Source: Strongylocentrotus droebachiensis (taxonomy: Eukaryota > Echinodermata > Echinoidea > Camarodonta > Strongylocentrotidae). Taken from it: a stretch of 64,000 nt of DNA. The notes under the pieces are model-generated. The model was not told where the DNA came from and did not search any database. It saw only the letters and a list, made by a program, of their open reading frames with translations. The translations under genes were made by a program, and so were the position numbers. Numbering within the stretch: position 1 is the first letter of the stretch; each line of letters starts with the position of its first letter. Location of the stretch: assembly GCA_035222895.1 (NCBI GenBank), contig JAVYIG010001043.1, positions 1 to 64,000 on the forward strand, in the 5' to 3' direction. This document shows positions 33,000-46,259 of this stretch, one piece after another.

Positions 33000-34714
33000 A
33001 ATCTCACGTGAGAATTGATAGTTTATGGGAATATAACATTTGATATGATGGGAATATGTGTGTTCTTTTTCCCTTTTGAGGAGTACAAACTTTCACCCCT
33101 TAACGCCCCCCACCCCCAACAAAAATTAAAAATAAATAAATACAAAAATGTATAGATCTATATCCATCCTGGGTTTTGTTTCGGATGTCGGATGAAAACT
33201 AATCCAGTATTTAAATTCTTTGAAAGGGAAGACGAAGGAGAAAAAGAAAAGCAGTAGGCAAGACAAAAAAGAGAAAATAGAGAGAAATAAAGAAAAAACT
33301 GCAGAAAAAAAATTTTAAGAAAGAAAGAAAGGAAAAAGAAAGAGAATATTCGTGACACATAAAACAATTTCCACACAGCGTTCTTCCGCCCTCTCTCGGT
33401 CTCGTAACGTTAACGTAAAGATATTTACAAGGACGCTCTGTGTTGCGATTGTAGCAGTTATTCCCCGCCACTGGATTAATATAACCGGAATTTCTACCCT
33501 TTTACTTAATTATCAGGTAAGTTTTTACGCTCATTTTCAATATATAGACAACAGGCATCATTTAAAATACATTTATTTGAGAATCATCAGTAACTTTCAT
33601 CAAAATTACGGTGGTTAATGCGACTGCTTTGGAGCGGTGCCTTCGCCCTTCCCTCTCCCAATAACGCACCCATAAGATGCCCGTTAGACGACCGTTAGAT
33701 TCGTGAAGCTGAAGCCTAGCCATTCTCGTTTGCATCTAGAATAGATGTGTAATGTGATAGCGGCTCACTCGGTCGCGACGCGCTATGTCAATGATGTGCA
33801 TGTGTACTAGATGCATGTGTGAGAATGCAATGACTGTCAGTGAGTGACTGTTTTATACTTAAATGGTACCTGTCTTACTCAAGTTTCTTCAACATGAAAT
33901 AAATAAGGATCATCTGCGAAAACGCTGAGGTTATTTTTGTCGGCGCTCTGTGGGTGTCGGGTTGCGCTGCTGGCTATGCGAAAAAAAAGATTCCACGTAG
34001 GGTCGTAGCTCTAGTCTAGATCTAAGTTAGATCTAATGAAATATATTCTATTTCTAGTCTACCCCAGTTCAACGTCTAATTTTATTACGGGTTGTCGATC
34101 TTCCCGATGATTTATCGCTCATAAAGTGAAAATCTCTGTACAAAGTCAATGTGAAATGTATCAAGAAAATCATTGCAGAATCCATTTTTTTGCCTCTCCA
34201 ACGCGCAGACTGGAAATAAGAATCGTCCATGAAAATGCGGACGATCCGTATTTTTGAATAAGCGTCTGTCCATAATACGAAGACGATCCTCGTTTATGTG
34301 TACAATCCGTACTGATAAAAGTTCAAACTGACATTAGGCCCTAGTCCAGGAAAAAAAATACACAGGGGCTCGGGGAATTCGCCCCTGAAATGCCATACTG
34401 AGCCCCCCAAAGTTCAATGCAAAACCAATTAAATAATGTTATTTTCATGGAAGCAAGCTTGAAAAGTAGCCCCTGATATTTTTAAAATATATTTTTAAAA
34501 TATATTTGTACCTGCATTTGTCACTACCCGATTTTCACTGCAATCCGGCCAAAAGTTTACCTTTGCATTTGGTTTCCATCTATCTAGACTTGGTTTGATT
34601 AAATTATGCAAAGATGATGATTGGAAAGATAAAACAAAATATAGTCTCTGAGGCTGAGCTGAGTTGTGTGTGTGAGGCAAACCAAGTGTTTTGTTGTTGT
34701 TGTCATCAGACATT
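33000..34714. other. Intergenic or 5' region, possible first exon end at ~33515
   Basis: 33230-33350 is purine-rich. At 33507-33521 AATTATCAG|GTAAGT is a consensus splice donor after a stretch with no long frame, so a noncoding first exon is possible. 33620-33990 is richer in CpG than its surroundings (GCGACTGC, CGACGCGC). Nothing else identified. Confidence 0.25.
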
Positions 34715-35248
34715 CAGCGTGTTTCCACAGAAAACATCGACACGGTATTTTCCGTGTCATACCGTGTCATACCGGGTCAGTTTTCCTGTGGAAACACAAG
34801 CGTGTCGGGTCGAGTCGACCGAGATGCGGATTATCAGATCCACCTCTGTAAAATCTCTGTGGAAACACACAGCGACAAACCGTGTCTGGCGGAGCATCAG
34901 AGCGCGCGAAGCCCCAATCACCACTGCAGCGTGATTGGTTGAAAAATACTCTGAAATACGCGTATTCAATAATATGTTTATATACGCGCTGTACGTAACA
35001 ATGAAAAATGTACGTCACAATAGAATAACGTGGAATCCTGTGTAGATCTGAATCCATGATCGAGGTCAAAGGTTGAATCTTGACTTCCGATTAACACGGT
35101 ATTTGCCTGACTTGGCACACGGAATCGGGGCGAATCGGAATGCTGCGCTCTGTGGAAACAGATTGGTTTAATACCGTGTCGCTGCGACACGGTATTTCAA
35201 TCCGGAAAAGATAATCCGGGTTCCACTTTTTTCTGTGGAAACACGCTG
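34715..35248. mobile_element. MITE with CAGCGTGTTTCCACAG ends
   Basis: Perfect 20-bp inverted ends CAGCGTGTTTCCACAGAAAA, with the 3-bp duplication ATT (34712-34714, 35249-35251). Internally the word GACACGGTATTTT or its complement recurs (34739, ~35090, ~35175), likely transposase-binding or pairing repeats. 534 bp, no transposase. Confidence 0.85.
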
Positions 35249-35945
35249 ATTGTAATAATATGCTGATGGGGAGACTCTAAACAATCTGTATCTCAGTATC
35301 TAGTTTGAAGTAGATTTTTCAAAACAAATTTTGTCTTTTGACAATCTCAAAGTCGGTGAAGCTAGACAACAAGTCAACAGTGTACATTTACAGTTTAAAT
35401 GTAGTTTTCTCGGATCGTTTCCCTGAACTAAGTCTGATTTTTTTCTCGGTCTAAGGACTAACCTCCATGTTCCATTTGAATTTAAATTCCAAGGATTTAC
35501 TTTCATTTCTCCAGCCCAATGCTTAATTTGATCATGTTGATATATTCTGGAAAGAAACTGAGTCAAAAATCATAAAAATTAGTGAGAACAATATCATATT
35601 CACAAGAAAAGTTGATTATCATACATGTACATGTACAGTGTAGAACGAAAGCTTTAGTATATTATCAACACAACTAGAGAGACTAAATACTGTAAATCTG
35701 GCTTCACTGTCAAACGTCTCTGTTGACAAACACCAGTTTTATACGAATTCCCCATACCAGACGGTCATTCCTCTCCAGTAGGTTCAGTGCTTTAGTATCC
35801 AAAGAGAGTCTGGGCCCATACATGTACATGTACATGTAGACTACCCTGTCTCTCTGTCTGAATCACGTCTTATATCAAGACCCAATTAAACATCCCGTGG
35901 GGCAGATTAAGTTTCATATTGATCACGCCTCAGGAATGTCTCAAT
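35249..35945. other. Intergenic, first dense TACATGTA palindromes
   Basis: No gene recognised. Palindromic TACATGTACATGTACA appears at ~35623 and ~35819. Confidence 0.4.
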
Positions 35946-36317
35946 AGGCGCGTCTTCATCATCTCGAGATTGCCAAATAATCCTGAAGTAACAAATCGCG
36001 TCTTCACTATCTCGAGATTCGACCTCGAAACTTGAAACTCGACCTTGAGAATTAGCTCAAGATATTTTGCTCAGCGTTAGCATGTATTGCGAATCTTCGG
36101 TCTAGTGAAGACGCACAGGACAAATAGCTGGATATTTTGCCAAATAAAAGGATATTTTGCAAACTATCCCAAGATATCTTGGGATGACAATCCTGACCAA
36201 ATATCCTTCTAATTGCTACTTCGTTCTGATGAAGACGCAAATTAGCTGGATAGTTTGCGATCGGGATACTTCAAATATCTGGATATTTGGCAATCTCGAG
36301 ATAGTGAAGACAGGCCT
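35946..36317. mobile_element. 372-bp MITE with AGGCGCGTCTTC ends
   Basis: Left AGGCGCGTCTTCATCATCTC and right GAGATAGTGAAGACAGGCCT are imperfect inverted repeats continuing through TCTCGAGATTGCCAAAT, with 3-bp duplication AAT (35943-35945, 36318-36320). Internal words CTCGAGATT and GAAGACGC recur. Confidence 0.8.
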
Positions 36318-37451
36318 AATGAGTCTCCTTTCAACCTCAAGTAAGGTAATTTCTTGTCAAATTTGGGCTAGAGTGTGAGTGAGATTTTCCAACTTATTGT
36401 GTGTGTTATTGCAATCAGTATCCAACAAAATCGAGTGCACCCCTTACAAAAGTTACAATTAATATACAAGTGATTGGAAACAAAAGTGACCATACTATTT
36501 TTTGACATTTACTCATACCTGTACAGGTGTACATGTATTTAAAAGGTACATTTTGTTGCGACCCTTTTTCACAGTTTTCCATCATGCTCTACAGTACATG
36601 TACATGTAGGCCTACAATGAAGAAAGGAATTAATATTTTGTATGTCAACATTATCATCTCTTTGAGATTTGCAAGTTCTGAATGTACCAACTGTACAAAA
36701 AATTATTGAAATATTTTAGTTTTGGAAACTCCCCATCATTTGTTTGTTCAGTCAGCGATTATCCTCCCTATTCAGAGAAAGGGAGGGAGCGGGATGGGGT
36801 AGAGAGAGAGGGAGAGAGAGAATCAAATGGGGGGGGGGGGGGGGTCTTTGAGATTCATGAAGTTTCTTTCGTCATCAGAAGTCCATTTGTTTGTCAAGTC
36901 TGCAATTATCCTCCCAATTCAGGCTGGCAGTTTGGAAGAGGAATGATCAGTCAATCCAATACCCACATCTGACGAGGATAATAAACATCTGATTTGTGTT
37001 TCGGTCGGTAAAATGGGATGAGAGAAGTGGGCTCTTCGTAATATGGGACTGCTCTGGAAAAGCCCTGAATAAAAAAAAGAGCTGGAAAATGAGCTTTTTG
37101 ATGATAGGAATACTCGGTACATGCTTACATGTATATTTTTCACTTTGAATGACAGAGATAAAAAAAAAAAAAAAATAGAATGTCTTTTAAATACTATTTC
37201 TTCAATATGAATCTACATGTATGGTACAGTGTACAGTAAATGATGGATACATGTAGATATGAAACGATAGAGAGAAGGAAAGAGAGAGGTGAATTTAGGA
37301 ACTGTGCACTTGAATTCTGAACAAGGAACTATCCACTTGATTAATGTCAACGGAAGTAATACAGGAAGGAACTAGGAAGTGATCTGGTATTTATTGTTCA
37401 ATCAATAAGCTTGATTACACTGTACATTTTGTATCCAAAACACAGGTCTTT
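36318..37451. other. Intergenic, microsatellite and G-run sequence
   Basis: Contains a near-repeat pair (CATTTGTTTGTTCAGTCAGCGATTATCC at 36737, CCATTTGTTTGTCAAGTCTGCAATTATCC at 36883), a G run at 36829 and an A run at 37161. No gene seen. Confidence 0.4.
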
Positions 37452-37823
37452 GGGCGCGTTCATGCTTGATTTTGAAGGTAGAATGAGCGATCTGAAACGC
37501 TCATCGTAAACGCTCATCGTGATCGCAGTTCCACGGTGTAGCTGTTCATGCTTACTTCTCTGGCTCATCCAGGCAATTCTCCTTGTGTGGCCTTGTGTGA
37601 CCTTCACTGTGCATGCTACATAGACCCACTAGAGGTCAGTGCGTTGACCCCATTTAAACGCGTTTACATTTGTAAACGCATCTTTTTGTGAGTTTACGAT
37701 CGGCGTTCGTGATCGCCGTTTTTCGGTGATTCTACAAAAGTGAGCATGAACGCAAGCGTGTTTTAAACTAAACACGTAACAGATGCCTGATTCTGGCCGT
37801 CAAAATCAAGCATGAACGCGCCC
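37452..37823. mobile_element. 372-bp MITE with GGGCGCGTTCATGC ends
   Basis: Perfect 24-bp inverted ends beginning GGGCGCGTTCATGCTTGATT, with 3-bp duplication TTT (37449-37451, 37824-37826). Internal AACGCTCATCGT and GTTTACGATCG words recur. No transposase. Confidence 0.88.
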
Positions 37824-38722
37824 TTTGTCGTTCTATATTATACTGTAGGCCCATTATGCCTGCTTCTGAGTTTTTAGGTTTTTGCACAAAATTTTGTTTT
37901 CTCCAGGTAATCAAAAAACACAGAGCTGTTTGCAATTGCATCCACATGAAGCTTCATGTGAATTTTAAAAAGAAAGATGAAACAAATGAAAGGAAATATT
38001 TTATCACGCATCCATGTTCGATTTATATTTATATTTAATAATTAATGGGTTGAATTAATAATAAACACAGCCCTGTACATATACGTTTACAGTGCATATG
38101 AATACTGTTTCTATTTCTATCCTGATCTCGGCATTGAGTTCTGTGCAGTCTCTTTTTTTTTTATCACAGTAAATGAAAGTCTAAATTTCACCTGTAGCCC
38201 TGCCCTGCTATCAAATAATATTTAGCAGGTCAAGCGATTGAATTACACACAATACATTCCCTCCCTCTACAAATAGATGTGAATAGAACTTGAGGGATGA
38301 AACCCAACATTAGCTGCCAAAATATCTAGAATTATTGTGTCAAAAGATCACTCCCTAGGCTCAGGGATACAGGTCAAGTGACTTTGACCTTTGACCTCAA
38401 GTGGGCTACTGAAATTCCATGCCCCATCTATTTTGATTTAGCCAAGGGAAGATACAATGGAAGCTTTTATTGAATTTTGTTATCATTTTAATTTTTAGTG
38501 GCTTCTTAAAAAGTCTCTCATTTGGTACAAAGTTTTCAAAGTTACAAAGCTACATACTGTACTGTATTTTTGTAATACAACTACAGTGTACATGTACATG
38601 ATGTCTGATGATAATTCATTTCATTCCTTTATGTTTTTGTCTTTTATGCAGCACTCTGTCCTGGTCATCTTTTATGTGGATTAAGTTTTTAAATCTTTGA
38701 GAGAGGATTCAGCAATTTTTTT

Positions 38723-38790
38723 AGTTTTTGGATTCAAGGAATATTCTAGGAAAGGAGAAACAAAATTCTGCTTGAAGGCTTCTCCAGAAA
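38723..38790 (+). other. Possible small exon
   Basis: TTTTTTTAG precedes and AG|GTAAGA follows a stretch that in one frame reads FGFKEYSRKGETKFCLKASP. No similarity recognised, so the call rests only on splice-like flanks and amino-acid composition. Confidence 0.15.
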
Positions 38791-38919
38791 GGTAAGATTT
38801 TAAATTTAAATCTATCTAATTTCCAGACCAGTGCCACAGTCGGCATAATGTTTACGATGGTGGTCTCCTGCGTTCCAAATTACCTCTCTAATTTATTGAA
38901 AATATTTCATATTTCTTAT

Positions 38920-39105
38920 GTTATTGTATGCTTCGTACATGTTTATCAAATTATATAATTGTACATGATTTTTCATTTAATTACTTTTGTAAACATTGTA
39001 TTCATTGTATTTGTTATTGTTCGAAATTTTGTACTTTGACTTTGAATTTGTATATTTTTGAACGCAGAAATAAAATCAATCAAACAAACAAACAAACAAT
39101 AATGT
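38920..39105 (+). mobile_element. Possible LINE 3' tail
   Basis: AT-rich tail ending GAACGCAGAAATAAAATC followed by CAAACAAACAAACAAA, a short-repeat tail like those of CR1/L2-type LINEs. No coding part. Confidence 0.3.
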
Positions 39106-39356
39106 ACTCTAAGTTCACAGCAGTTTATTTTGATTTTAAATGATTATTAAATCAATGATTATCAACTATTGATGAATATAAATTAATCAGATTCCCTGAT
39201 GTCATTTACCGGTAGTGAATGGAATAAAACCGGAGAATTCTTCACCAAACAACAATGGAGGTGACTCAGATAGGTTTTCCATAATTTCAGTTACAAGTGC
39301 TGTACATTGTACACCTGTACACATACACATACACAACAGTTGCATGTTGTTGTGTA

Positions 39357-39749
39357 GGGCAATTCCACGGTAACGGAAGGACACTCAGACAAGATTTTTG
39401 AACTTCAGGTTCATACTAAAAGAACTGTTTTATTAGTATGTATTAAACTATGGGGAGCAAAATGTGTTTCAGTCAAGTGGAAAGCTTCATCAACTTCACA
39501 AAGTTTGGATAAACACTAATTAACTGGAAAAACCATGTCCATTTATGTCCTTCCGTTACCGAGATAATTAATATGCACATTCTTAAACTACTTAACTATA
39601 ATGACAATTTTTTTGGGGAGAATTAAAGGCACTTATATAGGTATTATATCTGTACTGTTTCACATCTTATAAATAAAACAGTTCTTTTAGTATGAACCTG
39701 AAGTTCAAAAATCTTGTCTGAGTGTCCTTCCGTTACCGTGGAATTGCCC
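39357..39749. mobile_element. 393-bp foldback MITE with ~78-bp inverted ends
   Basis: Starts GGGCAATTCCACGGTAACGG and the right end is its exact complement. About 78 bases match on each side without a mismatch that I can see. TGTA on both sides (39353-39356, 39750-39753) is a 4-bp duplication. The centre carries a further copy of GTCCTTCCGTTACCG at ~39547. No coding capacity. Confidence 0.9.
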
Positions 39750-39753
39750 TGTA

Positions 39754-42358
39754 CATGTACAGTACATGTATGCATCTGTATTTTGATATAAAGATCAGTC
39801 AAGGATAAAGAATACTAAATGACAATTGTGTTTCTTTCTCTCTCTTCATTGACCTCACAGAGTACACTGTACATGTAGCTTGTGGGTTTCATTGATTTTT
39901 TGGCTAGAGCTGCTTAATCCTGTTGTTTGTGTCTCGGCTGAAAAACGTTGTTTGTGACTCAAGACTTTTATGGCCTTTTCACGTTATGAAGGGAAAACTT
40001 TAAAGTATATAAAGAAACCTTATACATGTACAACAACAAACACAATGGGTGCAAACTGCAAACGCTGCAAATTTATGTAACAACAATGGGAGAGTGTTAA
40101 TATGCAGCACAGTAGATTAAATACTGGTCAGGACTTGTACAATGTACATACACAATGTAAAGTGACATGTTTGGCGAGGGGAAAGAGATCACAAAATATT
40201 GTGGGAAACTAAAAGATACACATACATGTACATGTACTAAAAAGAAAAACGCCACACCACACCAAAACAAAACAAAACAAACAAACAAACAAACAAACAA
40301 ATGAAGGACGAACATGAAGAGAGGGGGATAAGGAAAGAAACACATCAGCCTCTAATAATAGGGACAAAAATGTATTAATGACAAACAAGCAAAATCCAAA
40401 AAAAAAGTAGAAAGAAATATGGGACAAAAAATATACATATTTAACAATTTGAAGGAAGAATGATAAACATGTAAAAGGAGGAGAATTGGCCCAACATATC
40501 ACTCATTGCGTAGGGCCTACATGTACATACAATGTACAAGTTGTGCATACATGTAATATACTTTGGTACATTCTGTGTACTGTTCATTGTGTACATGGAC
40601 ATACATTGTACTGTATGCACATTGTGTATGACCTGTAAAATACATTACATGTACACCTGTACGTATTCAAGAGCAGAAAGCAGAACAGTGCTGGAAGCAG
40701 TCAAATGCTGTGGTCTGATTTTAATCTTGAATATTGTTAATTGACCTTTGTCACAGCATGGGAGGGAAAATAATGAATAACTCCTTCTTTTAGGACAAAA
40801 ATAAAACAAGGATTTGGTTCTTTTTAAAGAATTGAAGCCCCACTGTGATCAAAACCCTGTAACTTTCAGTTTTGCATCCTCCCAAAATATCATGCTGTGA
40901 TCATGCTGTCAGCATATTTTCATAATTTTGTATTTTTTTAATCCCTTTACAATGTGTTACATTCAAATTGGGTGAATGCAATCACACAGTGCGAATTCTT
41001 GTATGGATAGTTTACAGATTTTTGTGTATTACTCGTTTTAAAATCTTTACATGTACATTGTACCTGTATGCTACAGATGTACTGTACATGTACATGTACA
41101 CTGTATGTAATGAAATACTGGGCATTGTACGTGAACAGTTTGACACATAATCAATTTTTTTTCATTGATCTGCTTTTTATAGTGTTGCTCTATTAAACTT
41201 GCTCTATCAAATTAGAGCTTCACTGTCGTCTGTAGGAAATTTGAGAAACAATGTTTTCATGCGACAATTGCCACATGTTTTTGTATTCTTTCTTACTTTC
41301 TTTTCCCTCTTTTGTTGCTCCGCTACTGGTATCTCTTTGTTCTCATTATTTTAGATTTCATATTTCAGATTGTGGAATAAAACTTCAATTGTTGTGGGCG
41401 TGAGTAAGCATGAATCCTGCAACTCTTTGTTGTTGATTCAGATGACAAGTTGAACTGTCATGGCCAAAGAATTCTTCCATTGTGCCTTGTGCAGTTGAGG
41501 GTGGCTAGACAAGAATTCAGGTTTAATAAGGGATAGCAGGAGATTGGGTCGTTGGGTGAAGTTTGGAGGGGTTGGGTTGTTGTGGGAGATGGGTGGGAGG
41601 GAGGTTACAATAGACTGAAAAGAACAGGAAGTCTGCAAGGTACTGTACATGTACATCTGTATTGTTTACAGCTAAAATAATAGAAGATTAATGTGACAAT
41701 GTACAGTGTACAGTAGGTTAATAATTTAAGGAATGTGACTAATACGATTACATGTAGCTTTATTAAAGCCAAGAGTTACACTCCTGTATAAATAGCGTTC
41801 CCTTTGTAATTGTAGAGGATGTCTAGTCCCCTGTGAAGTGAAATTTCAAAAAACATTTTCCTAACAGTTTTTATATTAAACACTACAGTCTATTGGGAAA
41901 AAATAGTATGGTAAAACCCGTCACTCAAAGATTTTTACTTTTTTGAGGCACTTCATGATCATTTTTGTAAAGCGCAGTTTTTTTAGGGCTTCAATATGTA
42001 CACCATATCACAGACACTGATAACATGCAGGGCCATGCAACTCAGATTTGTAAAACATTGTTAAACAATGCCTTTAAATGAGCCACATTTCCAGTTTCCA
42101 CCAATGTCGCTTCAAATGATATTATTCTCAGACTTTTAGTACAGTGTGTAGGTCCATGGTCAGATCAAGTCCTGAGCTTCACATCAACAACTGCAAGGCT
42201 ACAACGTACACTGTACGCTGTACATGTAGGCCATCAGGGTGCAAAATAATTGTATGCTCTAGAGGTGAGGTGCCACTTTTCACCCTATTCTCCTCCCTAC
42301 ATGGGTGCACTCACCTGTATCGAACTTCATACATGTTCACACAGGGCTACGTGTTTAT
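39754..42358. other. Intergenic or intronic, no gene recognised
   Basis: AT-rich, with many TACATGTACA palindromes (for example 40216, 41085, 41640), (AACAA)n at 40266-40300, and no frame with family resemblance. Confidence 0.4.
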
Positions 42359-43286
42359 TAGCCTATCCGATATGCGTCGGGCTTTACAAGTGATTTACAG
42401 CCTTTTCACACACAGCTAAAATTATATAAACATGACTAGTATAAACGTGTTTCGAACGTGTTTAAACTAATCACGAGCATTTCACACACATAAATTTTGG
42501 TGCGATCGTTAATCGTTTCGTGATTAACTGCTGCTCGTAAAATGCGCAGTAGTGCCATTGCGCATTGAAGGTCATGTCACATCAATCAAAGCGCACGCTC
42601 CATCCAGTTTAAACACGTCTGAAACACGTTTAAACATGAATAACCTTTCACACACAAAATGTCAAGCTCATTAGATACGAACTTCGTATCTGCAGCCTGC
42701 TTTTAGGGGCGTATGGATCGCGACTTCGTATCTATCCCAACATCGTATAAACGATGTTCACACTGGGAAATTTTGTCTATAAACATGTTTAAAACTTTAC
42801 GATGATTCTAATCATCTCTAGATACAATGAATTTTAGCTGTGTGTGAAAAGGCTGCTAATCGCGTTTATATGGAGAGTGTACATCAGCGCGGGCGTCAGC
42901 CCGAGCGCCTATCATCACTGGTGAACGCGAAAAGTTGTATTTTCTTTTATGTACAGTACCATGTTTCGTTCGTAGAAAATCTACGAACCCCCTGCAAAGC
43001 TCTTTCATGAATATTTATGTAGCATGGACCAAAATAGGCCAATGAGCGATGGGGAACGCGGAGATGATATTTGATTGGTTGAATCAAAATGATCGATCAC
43101 CAAATAAGGCTAGTCTTATGAATCATCCATGAGAATACGCTCGTCACACATACGATACACATGAATAATGATGAGTTGACCAGTGATGATAGGCGCTCGG
43201 GCTGACGCCCTCGCCGATGTCAGTCTCCCAAACGCGATTACATGTAGTGCACTTGCCATTTAGCCCGACGCCTATCGGATAGGCTA
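42359..43286. mobile_element. Foldback element with 9-bp target duplication (MULE-like)
   Basis: Inverted ends TAGCCTATCCGATATGCGTC and complement, flanked by CGTGTTTAT on both sides (42350-42358, 43287-43295). The arms also pair at GGGCGTCAGCCCGAGCGCC / GGCGCTCGGGCTGACGCCC (42893 and 43193). The left arm is interrupted by a 458-bp MITE at 42398. A 9-bp duplication is typical of Mutator-like elements. No transposase. Confidence 0.82.
42398..42855. mobile_element. CAGCCTTTTCACACA MITE, copy 1 (nested)
   Basis: Ends CAGCCTTTTCACACACAGCT and complement (26-bp inverted repeats through AAAATT). Flanked by TTA and CTA, a possibly decayed 3-bp duplication. Nearly identical to 46973-47419. Internal AAACGTGTTTCGAACGTGTT and CGTAAAATGCGCAGTAG words. 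Confidence 0.88.
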
Positions 43287-43613
43287 CGTGTTTATAGGTC
43301 TACTTCTACTTCGTATTGTCTGTTATTAACGGGCATGAACAACTCCCATTATTTAGTGGCTTTACAATGCACAATGAATTGATTCAGGGAGGTTTTTCTT
43401 CTTCCCTGCAAGATGTTGGTGCAGAGTTGTACAAAGTCAAAGGTCATCGGTTGTCCTAAGTACATGTAGTATTTTGTAGACTACAGTATGTAGCCTACAG
43501 TAGTCTTCTACTCTTTGCGATTTGTTCTTTGATTTGATCCAACTCCTTTTAAAAGGTCTCTTTGTTTATAAAGCCTTAATTTTTTCTCATTTTGTTCTTT
43601 TCAAACTTTTCAG

Positions 43614-43735
43614 AGATTAACTGCAGAAAGGAATTGTTATGTGAATACGGCCTACGCTATCAGAAAATGGGGGCAAATGGCCAGATACAATGTATTTCAG
43701 ATAACCTACAAAGTAGAATTTCTGTAATCGGTTAA
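43614..43735 (+). other. Possible exon with three cysteines
   Basis: A long pyrimidine tract and TTTTCAG precede an open stretch that reads INCRKELLCEYGLRYQKMGA, then NGQIQC, to a TAA at 43733. The C-x5-C-x2-G spacing faintly recalls antistasin-like domains, but too few cysteines are present to claim it. A second frame is also open. No reliable donor. Confidence 0.18.
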
Positions 43736-46259
43736 GTCTGAATAGAAGGTTCAGACCGATACAATCTTTACAAAGCCCCTAAAGAATTTAATTAAATAGT
43801 GTGTGATCCAGCTAATTCCTAAAGGAATTTCTTCAAGCTGGGAGAGAGGCATTGTAAATGAATTCCTCCCTTTATTAAACCTCATTGTGAATGTACATGT
43901 AGGTATGTGTACATGTAGCCTACAGTGTACATGTACTTGTAAACATAAATATACACGTACAAGAATTAAAATAGTCCTGCGACTGTTGACACTTGACAAC
44001 TAATACTGTGTTGAAAAGTGAGGAAGAATTTTAGAATGAAACAACCTTAGGAGTACAGTAGTACACATACAGTACATTGTATATTCAAAACCAGTGTTCT
44101 TCAAAATATGAAAATGGGGCGCAATAGTTGCGAACTTGCAAACAAAGATAGAACAATTATCAAACAAAATTAAAACAAATTAAAACAAATGAACAGTACA
44201 ATCTAACACTATAAAAATTAAACAAAACAACCTTCTCAATGATGCCCTAGATGCCCTAAGAACCTTCTATAAATAGAGTCTGGACCATTTTGTAACAGGT
44301 GTAAAATGACCAAGGGCATTATTTACTCAGTAAACTACCAAGTAGTTGACCCAGGCTGCAGTTAGATGACCCCGTGACCTTTGAGGTCAATGCTGGTAAC
44401 AAAATGCTGATATCAGTTTATACTTGTCACTTGTCAAAATTGAATTTCATATTCAATCTTGAGAGATTGTTTTTTTCCTTTTATTGCAAGGTCTTATAAT
44501 CTTTAATCTGTCTACAATTGATTGAGTTTTTAACATTCATTGAAGTCAATTGTTTGTTCTTCACAGTTCATGCAAGTTGAACCTTTTGTTTTGATGTCAA
44601 TTGGCAACTAGAGTAAGATTAAAAAACTGATTAGGCCTGTTTGTTTACATGTATATGAATCTGTTTGCAGAATTGTTGTTTTTGAAAAAGGAATTACATT
44701 ATGACAAATTCACTATCACCAGTCACAATAATTTGTTTTATTTGTTTCATTTTATGCTTCATATGGACATTGCTAGAGTTCCTTGACTCTTCTCAGAGAT
44801 AAAGTTCGGCCAAACCCATTTCTTTTCCTGTAAAAATAATTACGTTTTCATGTGATTTATTATGTCTCTTTGTGAGTGGAAAGTTCATTGAAAGTGCCAA
44901 GTGCGGTTCAATTGCAACTGTTGTGACTATTTGAGAATTTAACAATAGGGGGCTTGCCATTGGGTGATTGCTTTCATCCATTTCGGAGCAGGTCATTTAT
45001 CACTGACCGTTGACAACAAAACTGAGCAATATGTTCATTGAATCACACTTTCTGAATGAAATATGCATGATCTTGTATGAATTCCACAATGATTGTGAAT
45101 ATTGAACAAGTTTCACAAATTGAAGTGTGAGTTGAGCTGCAGCTACACATGTACATGTACATGTACATATACTAGTCCATTTTCGTAATGTAATCAAATT
45201 TAATGCATAAATCTTTCTTATAAAGTACCATGTTACAAACTATTTCATGCGCCTGTTACAAATAATTCTATTTCAATAGACAGAATGCAAATTGCATGTT
45301 TTACTAAGTACATGTAGACTGTACATGTACATGTACAGTGTGTAGATAAACATTATGGCCTGTCCCACCTATTAAACAACACAGAGTGTATGCAATTTGC
45401 ATATTCTGGCTATTGAAATACAATCATTTGTAAGAGTTGATTTAAATGATTTGTAACAAGGCACTTTAATAATAAACAAAGATTTGTACATCAGAAATAG
45501 ATTACATTACAAAAAAAGGCCTTTTTTCCCAGGGCAATCAATATTTTTCAATAATCAGTTTCCACTCACTGTGAAACTCATTACCGTAGATCTTTGTTTT
45601 GGTGTACAGCAGGGTGCCTGGCCCAACTCTAATTATCCCCCTATCAGACCATCTGCTTTATAGTTATTTTTAAATGATTTTATATGCAGGCTTAAATGAG
45701 CTCACCTGATTAAATTTGTACGTGTTTGGGAATATGAATAAATGAACATCTACAGTACTTGTACAGTATACAGGGTCTACATCTGAACTAAGAGTTCCAA
45801 GTATCGTGATAGAAATGGAAAATATTTCACTTCTTTATTTCCTTCAAAATCTTCTCTCTGCAATATTTTTCTTTCACATGTACATGTACAATGTATTTAA
45901 GAAAGATCTCAATATTAAACATCTCTTTCTCTCTCTCACTCTTTTTCTTTCTCCTCCCCTTTCTTTCTCTCTCTCTCTTTCTCCTCCTCGCTTTTTCCAC
46001 TTTCCCCCTTTTCTATATCTCCCCCTATCTCTATAGATCTCTCACCCTATCTCTATAGATCTCTCACCCTATCTCTATAGATCTCTCACCCTCTCTCTTT
46101 CTCTATCTCTCTCCCTCCTTCTTTGCATTTTGCTCTGAAATGACCATCATGATTTTATTATTTGGTTATACATGTATCTCTTTATTACATACATGAAAAG
46201 TTTGTATTATTTGTTTTCTTATGCATGATTTTACAATTTATATGCATGTATTTTCACAG
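43736..46259. other. Intergenic or intronic, repeats only
   Basis: Includes a diverged relative of the 55295-55596 palindrome at about 45176-45500 (CATTTTCGTAATGTAATCAAATTTAATGC). Also (CT)n at 45928-46020 and a 23-bp tandem repeat (CTCACCCTATCTCTATAGAT) at 46020-46095. Confidence 0.5.

Noticed and set aside
34614-35069. Several overlapping 60-106-aa frames near 34.7-35.0 kb
   Set aside because: They cover the 534-bp MITE on both strands and all frames, as expected for a GC-richer insert without stops rather than for a gene.
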